Assembly (NCBI GenBank): GCA_022266195.1
Contig: WHVY01000004.1
Coordinates: forward strand, 5,659,501 to 5,723,500
Direction: 5' to 3'
Length of the DNA stretch: 64,000 nucleotides
Source: Tetranychus cinnabarinus
Taxonomy: Eukaryota > Arthropoda > Arachnida > Trombidiformes > Tetranychidae
Shown: piece after piece, positions 12,040 to 22,261 of the stretch
Layout of the letters: each line of letters begins with the position of its first letter
How positions within the stretch are numbered: the stretch's first letter is position 1
Made by a program: the position numbers and the translations under genes
The notes under the pieces: model-generated
Seen by the model: only the letters and a program-made list of their open reading frames with translations
Databases searched by the model: none
What the model was told of the DNA's origin: nothing

Positions 12040-15000
12040 ATGCCAGCCATAACCAGGACACCAAAAGATTTGTATATGGCCCACTCTATTGGGGAATTGA
12101 ATCAATTAGCAAATGATAAGCTTACTATGGTAATGAAAGCCTCTTCACCTGATCTTTTACTCAATGGCATGAAGAAGGTTTTCAATCAAGCAAAACAAAG
12201 CTATGATTGTGGCGATGAAGAGAAAGCTTTCATCTATTACATGAGGGTTGCTACTCTCTGGCAAGCGGTTAATGCAGCTCGCTATCGTGATGATAAAAAG
12301 TTCGCTGAAATGTTTAAAGAAGCTATTGTAAAATGTGAAGAACTATCTACCAAACTAGGTGAAAGATATGCACAAGCCACAAGCAAATCAGGTTCATCCT
12401 CTTCAACTTTACCTACGCCTGGAAAAACTATAAAGGCAAATAACGATACCGATACCACAAATATAAATAATGTTAATCCAGCTAAAACCACCAATAATAT
12501 AAATAATAATGGCTTCAAAAATGACCTTTCCGCTGCTAATAGACGTGATGGCTATAACTCTAACCAGATTGATGGTGATAATGTTATATATCCATCCATT
12601 GAGCCATTAGAGATGTATGATTTAATCGAGGACCTTGTTAAAACAGGATCCAATGACATAATACTTTTATTGGATGCAAGGAAAAGAGAAGATTTTGAAG
12701 CCTCTCATTTAAGTAATCTCAAAACAGATAAAGTTAAATTGTTAAATATACCAGAGGAGCTATTAGAGAAAGGTACAGCGGCTACCAAATTGTTAAAATC
12801 TTTACCCAACAATGCTCAATTAATTTTAAAAGAAAGGAGAACTGCTCGTAAGGTGATTATTTTTGATTGGAAATCAAGCAGTTACAGTGAGAATGAACGT
12901 TTGGCTGCTTTATTTGATGCTTTATGGAAGGTAACCTAAAATTTTCATTTCATTTTATATTTCATATTTTCCTCCTTCTTATCTTAATTTTATGTTTTCT
13001 TGTTTCTCATTTTCAGTGGGACAATAAAGAAGGATGTCCATCACCACCTATTCTTTTGAAAAAAGGTTATTATGGCTGGCTTAATAGTTATCCAATGCTA
13101 ACTTCTAATTCAAAAGTAACACCACCAGTTTCTGATGATAGCAACGATTCAGAATACGAGTCTCTTTGCCTGAATTTTTACTCTCAGTTAAATAAGGCCG
13201 GTGATTCATCCCCAGATGCACCTAAACCAGCACAGAATGGGACAAGCTATCCATCAGTATTGAATGATGGCGATGTTGATGATAATGATGATATTGGAAT
13301 GATTCAGGATAGCAATGAGTTGGTTGTTCGTCTGACAAATTCCAAATTGAAAGATAATGCAAACAAAATACCAGGAACTGCTCAACCTGTTCCACCGATT
13401 AATCGACAGGTTAAACCCAAATTGAACAACGGTGATGTAAACTCGCCTTTGAAATCACCTAACATGATCAACAAAAACGATAAACCTAATGGATTATCCC
13501 CATCTACCATGAATGCTACCACTACAATACCAGTTCAGAGCAATAAACCATTAAATGTACCAACACAGCAAAACGGAAATATCAATGAAAATAACAACAT
13601 GAAGGAACTAGAATTTAAAGCTCGTAAGTCACTCGAAGCACAAGAAGAGATGCTTCGACTAAGGGAAAGTGAATATGAAACAGCATCTCTGGAAAAGGAT
13701 AAGATTTTAAAGAAAATTCAAGCTGATAGAGAACATCTTTTACGAGAAAATGTTGATCTTAAACGAAAGTTGAAACCTAATCCCTCCAAGTTACCTGATC
13801 CTTCCTCTGATTCTTCAACAATCACTACTTCAGTAGCTGAATCGCGGGAACCATTCAAGCCTGTAAAATTCAGTGTAGCTGCTGAAAGTGGTGATGAAAG
13901 TGAAAATGAAAGAGAAGCAACAAGTAACCCAGATGAAGAAATGTGTTACCCTGCTACTAAACCGATCATGGAAACCACAATTAAACGATCAGATGAGAGA
14001 ACAGTTTCTGAATCTTCATCTCCTAGTGCTGTACCAAGAATACCTTCAATTGCCAAAACCGGAAAAAGTCTATCAAGATCGTACTCGTCCCCTAATATAG
14101 CTGACCATCATGATGACGAAGACTCACAAAATCGACCTCCATCTAATCATCAACCAACGTTTGACCGTGCACTTAAACCTTTATCAAATGCAACCGATTT
14201 TCCTCGAGGCTTTACAAGTTCGGCTCGTATGAGAAACTTTTCACCCATTTATGGTATTCCTGGTCAAGTCAACACTGGTCTCAAAAATTTGGGTAACACT
14301 TGTTTCATGAATGCCGTTCTACAATGCTTAGCTGATACCTCAATATTCCGTCGATATTTTCTCCAAGAGAAACACATGGCTGATATTAGTCGTCACAATC
14401 GACTTGGCTCTAGAGGTGAACTAGCCGAGGAGTTAGGAGCATTGATACGAGAAATTCGTAGTAATCAATATAAATCAGTGTCGCCCTCAAATTTTAAAGA
14501 TGCCGTTGGAACCCATATGCCTTTCTTTATGGGCTGTGAACAACAAGATGCCCATGAATTTTTATGTATGCTTCTGGAAAAATTACATGCTGACCTTAAC
14601 AGAGCACCTGAAGCTAACGGTGCACTTAACCTTCCAGACGATCTACCACCTCATATAGCAATAACCAAATTTTGGAATCATCATATTTCTCGAAACCGAT
14701 CAATCGTATCTGAAATGTTTGAAGGTCTTCTTATGTCAACCCTTAAGTGTACAGCTTGTGGTAAACAGTCGCATACTTTTGAAGTTTTTAGCAACCTTTC
14801 TCTTCCCATTCCTACCAAATTGGGCCATAGATTTACCATCCTAGACTGTTTGGATCTGTTTTCAGATGAAGAGAAGCTGTTTGGAGAAGCAGCCTGGGAA
14901 TGTCCAACCTGTAAAGTTAAACGAGATGCCATCAAACAGATTAAAATATGCAAACTACCTAAAGTATTAGTGATACATTTAAAAAGGTTTGTTCCTTCCT

Positions 15001-15868
15001 CTTATTTACTAATTTAAAATGCGTATAACATACCAAAAGTCTATAAATGATTTGACATTGATTAGAGTTAAGAATCTCATGCAGTTTCCTTGAATATATC
15101 CGCACTATTTTTACAACTCTTTTCAGTCATCTAGTTTACAATTCAAATATTATTCTATATTATCATTAAATGTCTCTCAGACAATCTATCAATGCTTATT
15201 TTCTTGATGTACTAAATATATTTGCTCATCAGAATAGTTAATTTATTAATATTGTTGATGATATCAGTGGCCAAGCCATTTTATCTGTTAAAATAGTCAA
15301 CTTTTGGTAAATCATATCCGTCGATTCAACTAAACAAACATTACAATTTATCTTGATTTGTTATATTTCTAACCATGTAATAGATTCGTATGTTCAGAGT
15401 GTTTGCTCTCTTCAAAATGCATTCCGGAAATATTTAAGATTTTTATCTGTATGAAATAATCTTGACAATCTATTCGTTTTACCATTCGCACATCCATTTT
15501 CAATTGATCATTTTACTAATAATATTTTTTTATTTCTATTTTATTATATTTTATCCTTATTACACAGATTTTCTTATGAAGGTAAATGGAGACAAAAGTT
15601 GCAAAACATGGTCGACTTTCCTTTATTTGACTTGAAATTGAAAAAATATAAAAGTTGTAGTTCTGCGGATAATTTTGATGCATCTTATGAGCTCTACGGG
15701 GTAGTTAATCATTATGGAACCCTTGAAGGAGGACATTATGTTGCATTTTGTAAAAATGATGAAAAGAACAAATGGTTTAAATATGATGATCATGAAGTCA
15801 CCGAATTAAGTACAGCTGATGTTAAATCACATGCTGCTTATCTCCTGTTTTACACGTCCAACAATTAA
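12040..15868 (+). CDS. USP8: ubiquitin-specific protease 8 (UBPY)
   Basis: Three exons: 12040-12930, 13017-14986 and 15568-15868, joining in frame to 1053 residues (human USP8 is 1118). USP8 is the endosomal deubiquitinase that acts on ESCRT-0 and receptor cargo. The N-terminal MPAITRTPKDLY aligns with the USP8 dimerisation/MIT region, which fixes the start at 12040. A rhodanese-like domain (about 190-325) spans intron 1. A STAM/GRB2 SH3-binding motif PPINRQVKP lies at 423-431 and a 14-3-3 motif RSYSSP at 651-656. The USP catalytic domain begins NLGNTCFMNAVLQC, with catalytic Cys726. It has two CxxC zinc-ribbon pairs (CTAC, CPTC) and the His box GGHYVAF with His1010. Intron 2 is 581 bp with donor AG|GTTTGT and acceptor CACAG. 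Poly(A) signals lie at 15875 and 16147. Confidence 0.95.
13392..13418 (+). other. USP8 SH3-binding motif (STAM/GRB2 type)
   Basis: Nine codons encode PPINRQVKP, an exact match to the consensus P-x-[V/I]-[D/N]-R-x-x-K-P known in USP8/UBPY and AMSH for the SH3 domain of STAM. It lies in otherwise low-complexity linker, so its survival argues for function. Confidence 0.8.
14076..14093 (+). other. USP8 14-3-3 binding motif RSYSSP
   Basis: Encodes RSYSSP at residues 651-656, identical to the human USP8 14-3-3 site that is the mutation hotspot in Cushing's disease. In humans phosphorylation of the second Ser inhibits the enzyme. It lies about 70 residues before catalytic Cys726, as in the vertebrate protein. 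Confidence 0.8.
14987..15567 (+). other. USP8 intron 2
   Basis: A 581 bp intron inside the catalytic domain, seven times longer than intron 1. It splits the codon for Arg in HLKR|FSYEG. I see nothing coding in it. Confidence 0.85.
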
Positions 15869-16582
15869 ATTTGAAATAAATTTGAAATTTGAATCGAATC
15901 ACACAGAAAATATCATTGGTTTCCTTCTTGTTTAATTACTTCTTTGCCATTACACCCCAACACCAACACAAAAAATCAATTATTGTTAGTTTCCATTCTT
16001 ACATTGACCAAATGAAAATATTTACATTGCAAATGTTTTTAATGGAAAATATTTTCATGAATGGAAGATAAGATTGTACAAATATATCATCAAGTTTCTT
16101 ATGTTAATTACAAAATAAAACAAATAATTTGGAATGAAATCCTTTGAATAAAGTCCATATTTCAAGCTAACATTTGATTCTGCTTTATTCTAGTCCATTC
16201 CTTATAAACATTGTTCAATGCATTTTTTCAATATATCACTGAATACTTTTAGCTCCTAGAGATGGCGTTTAATTAGAAATAAGTTATTTAATTAATTTTA
16301 TATTGTCCAACAATAAATTAATTATGTTATCACCATAACAATTGACAGCTAACTCGGTAAAAATTTATCCTTGATATTTAAGTAGCTTTAAATTACCTTC
16401 CTCTGATTCAGGATCATTTACAGGCTCAATATTCACTTTCATTGTTTACGTTTTTTGATACGCTTCCGAATATTTTGAGACTCATCTTGTTTTCATAACC
16501 ACTTTTGCTTCTTATTTCATCACTCTTGTAATTCATACCTGTTTACATTTTTAATGATCACAATACAACTATAATAATTAGA
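15869..16582. other. intergenic region between USP8 and FUN14-domain gene
   Basis: AATAAA at 15875 and 16147 probably ends USP8. On the minus strand an ATG at about 16442 opens 25 codons, with a donor-like GAAG|GTAATT inside, but no second exon could be matched. No supported gene. Confidence 0.5.
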
Positions 16583-17279
16583 ATGGTTAATATTATAGGT
16601 AAGTTTATTGAATTTAATTCTTACCTTTCCATCAAACCGAGCGGAATACTCGTATATGTTTACCAAAATAGCTGTAATTTCAATGACGGTTGCATGCTTG
16701 TCTAGTATTCATAAATTGATGTTTATAAACACCTTTTATCAGAGATTTCTTTTCAATTATAGTGAATCAATTTTGCATGTTTCTCAGTTTTAAATGAGTA
16801 TGAATGACTGAGATTTGTTTTAATAAACGTCCTTTTATCTTTATTTTATTTCAGAGGAAAGTAAAGCGGCGTTGGACAAAGCCAAGGAAATTATCCCAAG
16901 CAACAATAATCATGGATTTTTGAGTAAGATTTTGCGATCCAAAGATGACGAGTCTTCTGTTCAACAGTTGGCAGTTGGAGGTGCCAGTGGATGGGTTACT
17001 GGATTTGCTTTTACCAAATTCGGTAAAGTTGTCTGCTTTGGAGTTGGTATTTCTCTGCTTGGTATTTATCTCGGACATCGTTCCGGTTACCTTAAGGTTG
17101 ACATGAAAAGAGTGGAAAAGGATGCTGCGTCTATGAAGAAGGAGATGGAAAAAATTGCCAAAAAAGCTGAAAAGGAGTTACCAGGCTTCATTGATAAAGC
17201 AGGAAAATATGTCTCAGATAATGCTCTTCTTGTTCTCGGGTTTTCTGCTGGATATTTACTTGGTGTGGCTTCTGCTTAA
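16583..17279 (+). CDS. FUNDC: FUN14 domain-containing protein (FUNDC1/2 family)
   Basis: Two exons: 16583-16598, only 16 coding bases (MVNII), with donor TAG|GTAAGT, and 16855-17279 after acceptor TTTCAG. The product is 146 residues. FUNDC proteins sit in the outer mitochondrial membrane, and vertebrate FUNDC1 is a hypoxia mitophagy receptor. The sequence shows the FUN14 core: QLAVGGASGWVTGF with the helix following, KFGKVVCFGVGISLLGIYLG, then HRSGYLKVDMKRVEKD, an amphipathic charged region and a C-terminal helix (LLVLGFSAGYLLGVASA). The vertebrate N-terminal Yxx[L/I] LC3-interacting motif is not present in the short N-terminus seen here. Either this copy lacks the mitophagy motif, or an alternative 5' exon supplies it. 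Family assignment is firm; the first exon is less so. Confidence 0.85.
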
Positions 17280-18456
17280 AAAATCAACACAAGTTTAAGA
17301 AAGAAAACTTTATAGTGAATTCTCATTTATTAAGGTTTAAAAGGATCGAGTAATCCTTTTATTCGTGATATTATTGCAGACTTGATATTCGCAAAATTTA
17401 TTATGTTCATTATGAGTTGGATCAAGGTGATGTTGGAAAATTGATCCAAAGTTCTTAAGCCATAAATCATGTGGATCCAGTATTTTTCTCGTTTGTCGTT
17501 ATCTAATCAACTCATCAAATGGCCAAATTAACTTTATTCAAATGCTGCTTTGATGTCACTGATTTCCCCATTTATTTCCCATTTATCATTAAATGCTATT
17601 GTAGAGTATAGAATTAGACTTTTTGGTTAGCATTTACCATTTTACTTCATCTAATTTTTTCAGTCAATCCCATTTTCCCCTTGAAATCTTATCATCAGTT
17701 ATTGAATTGAAAGTTTTGATTCATTAATATTTCTATATTTCCAGCAATAAATGAAACCTTATCAACGTTCAATACTTTCTCTATATTTTAAGTACGAAAT
17801 TTAAAGATTAAATAAAGTGAAAAGAAATCTTGTAGATTTTAATGATAATAAAATAAGATCATGATTGTATTTATAAATACATATTTGTCTGTCATAAATT
17901 GAAGGTAACAAAAATATGATTATAATTTAATAAACAAATCGCCTTTACATTGATCAATATTGAAACAATTTGTCAAAAAATAAGCTTTACGTTTTGATTC
18001 TTCCACCGGTTAACATGTGAATAAAAATGGTAAAATTTTCACGTTCAATCCCTGAAGCGTTTTGATGATTAAAAAAATAAATATAATAATGTTGAACATG
18101 ATAGGAATAGCGAAGAGATTATAAATTGTAAAAGATTTCAACTCTCAGAGTTATACTTTCAAGCGACTTTTAGTCAACTTTCATTTCATCTTTCAAACGC
18201 ATTTTCAACTAATTTTAGGGCACTTTGGTGATGAATGGTTCATCCGAAACCTTGTGTTAGGTTGGGTCTTCATTTCAACTGAGATAATTTTATCTTTGGC
18301 TCTCTGTGTTAATTAGTTTAAGTATCAGCCGCCAATCAAGTATGCAAAATGCAGTGTCTCATTGAGATACTCATGAGGAGGAATTAAATGAGATTAAGAG
18401 CGAATGAGTAACAGAAATATAAAAACAAAATAGAGTCCATCATTTTTTAAACATTA
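17280..18456. other. intergenic region between FUN14 gene and cyclin C
   Basis: Convergent 3' flanks of the plus-strand FUN14 gene and the minus-strand cyclin C gene. AT-rich, with scattered AATAAA-like strings (for example near 17812). No supported coding sequence. Confidence 0.5.
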
Positions 18457-20757
18457 TCAGCTGGGCTGTGGTTGGATTGCCGAGGAAGAGGGTGAATGTT
18501 TGTTTTGATTGTTGGATGTTACTTCGCTCTGACCTGTTCCTCCTCCCTGAGAAGGAGGCCTAAAGGGAAAGAAAGAAATGAGGAAGAAAAATCCTCATCA
18601 GTCTTTGGTTTTATTGAAATTTCATTATGAATTGAATTATTACGTTTGCATTATTTGGATTAAGTTTGATAATTTTGTTTGGCAAAAAGAATGAAAAAGC
18701 ATGATCCAAAGTTGAGATTTGTTGTTGAGGTTTGTTGTGTTACAGAAAAAAGATTATAATAGTGTGAAGGAAAGACAATTTCATGTGAATGGGTTTTGTT
18801 TATCTAATAAATAGATGATTAAGAACCATGGTTAATTATCACGATAGTCAATATAATATCAATAGATTTAAGATAGAAAGAGTTTTGTTGGCTTTTTGGC
18901 TCCATGGTTCTTTCATTGCTGAGAAATTCAACTTGAGTTTAAATAATTTATAAATAGGATTCAATTAACATTTAAGATCCTAAAGATGAAATAAAATCTT
19001 AATCGAATATAAAACCCAGTTATAAACCTGATCAATACATGAGAAAAGAGAGAGAGAGAAAAGAGATAGATGAGAAAAGACAGACACAATTAATGTAAAG
19101 TTAGAATTGTTGGGATTTTAGAAGAGTTAAATGACCAAAAAGAGGTTCAGGTTAATTTTGGAAAGGTATTAGAAAAGGTTGAATAGTTAAATTTTGTTAA
19201 GGAAAAATTAGTTGAGATGAAAAGACAATAAAGTTGCAGGAATTGGATTACCAAATTACAATTGACTCTCTCCTATCATCCGAAAAGACCAGGTAGATGT
19301 CAAACTGGGTATCTTGCAAGTTAGGTACCATAAGAAGAATAATTGGATTCAGTGAAGTCTCTCAAGCCCATATCGGAATAATAAGCCCAATAAGGGAGTT
19401 CGAGATTGTCTACAATAATATTTTGACACTCGCTGTAAATGGGAATATTCACAATAAAAAAAGTATCATGTGTTTGATTGAACAAAAAAGGACTAAGTCT
19501 CAATGTTTCAACTAATTTACACAAGACTAGTCTGGGTAAGAAACAAAAGATAGCGATAAGCTCCGTTTAAAGGATCACAGTAGTTGATATCGCAAAAGAC
19601 GCCGAGGGTAAAGTTATAAAGAGATATGCAAAAAAACGTTTAAATTAAAAAGTAAATATGATGCTTGTTTGACAATGCTGCGATTTAACCAGGCGATTGC
19701 GTACGCTTTCGCTGCTGCGGCTGCTGCGGCCCAAAAACGTCATCAGACGGAGATGTGCGGTTTGTGTTAATAATCGTTCAAATTGATTTTTACCTGGATG
19801 GTTGTATCTTAGGTTTGGGCATCTTAGCTAAGAGAGCTGGGACTTCCTTTTTATCATCGAAATTTTTCCACAGCTCATAGAGGTTTAAAATGTGACGAGT
19901 AATTTCCAATACCTGAAAACAAGAGGGACAATTAGGATACAATAATTTATAAAGCAAGATAATTTAAGGGTTGATACCTTGTCCAAATCTACGTTAAGCT
20001 CGGCAAACCATTGCTTAAAGTCTCTGCCTGAGATGACACATCCCATATGAAGACACGCTGGAAATAAAAGATAAAGAGCATATTGAAAATGAGCTAATAG
20101 AATCGTGAATGAAACATTGAAAGATAATTTACCAATGGCTATCATATGAGGAGGATAAAGTAATGGTATATCAGTTCTGTATGCATCGTTAACAACGCTC
20201 CAAGCCGTGTTTAGAAGATCATCTTTAGAGTCTTTGTTATCTTTCAAGTCTTTCATTTCTTTTATGTCTGCAGTATATGAAATAAGTGGTCGGTAAGGGT
20301 GGTAGATGATGAGACAACAGTCCATCAGTTCAAGAAGATAAAATTCACATTCCAAGATATGATTAATTCGGTAAGGGAACTCTGGAAATGCAAAGCCAAA
20401 TTTATTTTTAACAACAGTCTGGCATATGCTGATTAAACGGCTGTTAGAGATGACACCAAACTCTTCAACTTTAGAAGCTAAGAAGATACAGGTAGGAGCC
20501 ATGAGAAGAGGATCAATACATTTGAGAGAATTGCGAACATAGAATCGCTTAAAGTAAACAATAGCGGTTGAGATGACCTGTTGTTTAACCTTTAATTGTT
20601 CACCAAGAATTTGTATGAAGTTAGCAAAAAATATCATCAATTTTTGATATTCCTCTTCTGATAGTATTTGAAGGTCTGCGTGTCTTTCACGTATCAAGTC
20701 TTGTCTTTCAAGAAGCCATTCATGAAAGTGAGAGCTTTGCCAGAAATTACCAGCCAT
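18457..20757 (-). CDS. CycC: cyclin C
   Basis: Four minus-strand exons: 20133-20757, 19978-20057, 19794-19912 and 18457-18559, giving 308 residues. Cyclin C is the partner of CDK8 in the Mediator kinase module. The start MAGNFWQSSHFHEWL and the cyclin-box sequence FKRFYVRNSLKCIDPLLMAPTC are near-identical to animal cyclin C. The second fold contains MDCCLI.YHPYRPL, LLYPPHMIAIACLHMGCV and QWFAELNVDLDKV, ending KMPKPKIQPS. All joins keep frame. Exon 4 follows a strong minus-strand acceptor (TTTCCCTTTAG) and encodes a Gln/Ser/Pro tail like the animal C-terminus. If intron 3 is retained, a stop follows at once (19790-19792), giving 275 residues. An insert of about ten Lys/Asp residues (KDLKDNKDSKDD) lies before the AW.VVND helix. 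It shares a 747 bp divergent promoter with the TMEM14 gene. Confidence 0.93.
18560..19793 (-). other. long intron before the cyclin C terminal exon
   Basis: 1,234 bp with donor CCAG|GTAAAA and acceptor TTTAG on the minus strand. It contains a GC-rich patch near 19700-19735 (GCTGCGG repeats), which is unusual for this window. No coding sequence is supported. If the intron is retained, cyclin C ends at a TAA directly after the donor. Confidence 0.6.
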
Positions 20758-21504
20758 CAGATAGGCTTTGTTTAATTTAAGGTAAGATAGGCTGTATAGA
20801 TGGAATCAAATAGATTATAAAAAAAGTAAACTAATAAAAAAGGAACATTAATTAGTTAATTGTAAACAAAAACAAAACAGTTTATAACCTGAAGATCAGG
20901 TTGAGATAAACCAACTGAGAATGTGTCAACTGTAAAAAAATATTTAAACAGATAGATGGCAGTCCAATTTGCAACAATTAAACACAGACAACATACCAAA
21001 GATTAGCCAAGTCAACAGTTAATTAAGCATATGCTTTTGAATTTTGAACAATTGGTTAGTTAAACACTTGAAGATCACAATAAATAGGTAATCACCAGAA
21101 AATGCCAACAAGCATAAAAAAAGCTAAGCTTAAAAGTACAGTAAAGATTTAACACAATTTGACAAATTATTCACAAATCACAGTTCTAATGATGGAAGTA
21201 TCATGTCAATTTCAACGTAATTAGATGTTTCTAAATTCACATAGAAAGGTATTGTTAGCAATTAAATCGTGTTAAAAGGTTGATGAGATCACAGATGAGC
21301 AATTGAAAGATTTGAAAAAATCAAACAAACGTAACATCGCGCTACAATTTAAACGCCATCTAGGTTAATACTTGATAACAATAACCAGGTTTTTTGTTTT
21401 TTTTATCTCTTTGCTCTAGAGTCAATTTTATCTTTGGTGTAAATTCTGGAAATTATTATAGTTTCTTAAAATAACAAGTCTTCCAGTGTGACTCTTCACT
21501 TTTA
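20758..21504. promoter_or_regulatory. divergent promoter region, cyclin C / TMEM14
   Basis: 747 bp between two outward-facing start codons. AT-rich, with no coding sequence. It must contain both promoters; I can name no individual element. Confidence 0.5.
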
Positions 21505-22261
21505 ATGAGTCCTCGATCCTTGCAATCCTATGAAAAACCGGATGATACTATTGAATTAGATCATAATTCAGATTTTGTCATCTTAGATTCACCTTCAGTT
21601 GATAATTTTGTGGATAATCTATTAAATCGCCGTCCGCAAGATAATCAAAACAATCCAGTGACTTCAACTGAAACTCCATCGGACCAATTAACAGAATCAA
21701 CTTTGGAATCAGAAATGGGAATAGACGTGGTAAGTAACAAGCTCGAATTTGTTAATCTATTTCATCAATCATGCTTGCTCAATATGCCTAAGATCAAAGC
21801 CTTTGTAAAAGCTATACAAACACAACTCTGTTTTTACCTCACTTCTGCCTCTTTTTTGATAGATTTCATCTGCTTATGCTGCCTTAGTTGCTGCTGGAGG
21901 AGTTATTGGTTATGTAAAAGCTGGATCAATTCCATCTCTTGCTGCTGGACTCTTCTTTGGTAGCACATTAGGAGTTGGTGCATATATGACTTCAAAAGAT
22001 CCCAGCAATTATTATTTAACTTTGGGTGAGTTTCCTGAGAGAATAGTTGATGCTTTGAACATCATTTTTTGTCACAATCTCTAAACCTTTACTGTCTAAC
22101 TCTTAGGTACATCAACTCTGCTCACTGGACTGATGGGCTATCGTTTCTACAATACCGGAAAATTTATGCCTGCTGGTTTAATAGCTGCTTTAAGTGTGGC
22201 AATGGTCTTAAACATTTCTTTCCGAGCTGTTTCTGGACCGGCTCAACATGTTAAAAAGTAG
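21505..22261 (+). CDS. TMEM14: TMEM14-family membrane protein with N-terminal extension
   Basis: Three exons, 21505-21729, 21863-22025 and 22107-22261, join in frame to 180 residues. The TMEM14 family comprises small four-helix proteins; vertebrate TMEM14C acts in the mitochondrial inner membrane in haem synthesis. The conserved part starts in exon 2: AYAALVAAGGVIGYVKAGS, SLAAGLFFG, GAYMTSKDP, then exon 3 TSTLLTGLMGYRFYNTGKFMPAG, ending in LNISFRAVSG. Exon 1 adds about 75 acidic, hydrophilic residues not seen in the usual 100-115 residue family members. It contains SDFVILDSP at 22-30, which resembles an LC3-interacting motif. Assignment of the helical part is secure; which paralogue it matches is not. 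Introns are 133 and 81 bp. Confidence 0.88.

Noticed and set aside
16398..16442. Minus-strand ATG opening an acidic stretch with a donor-like GAAG|GTAATT
   Set aside because: No second exon of matching phase before the end of USP8. The 25-codon frame alone is too short to support.
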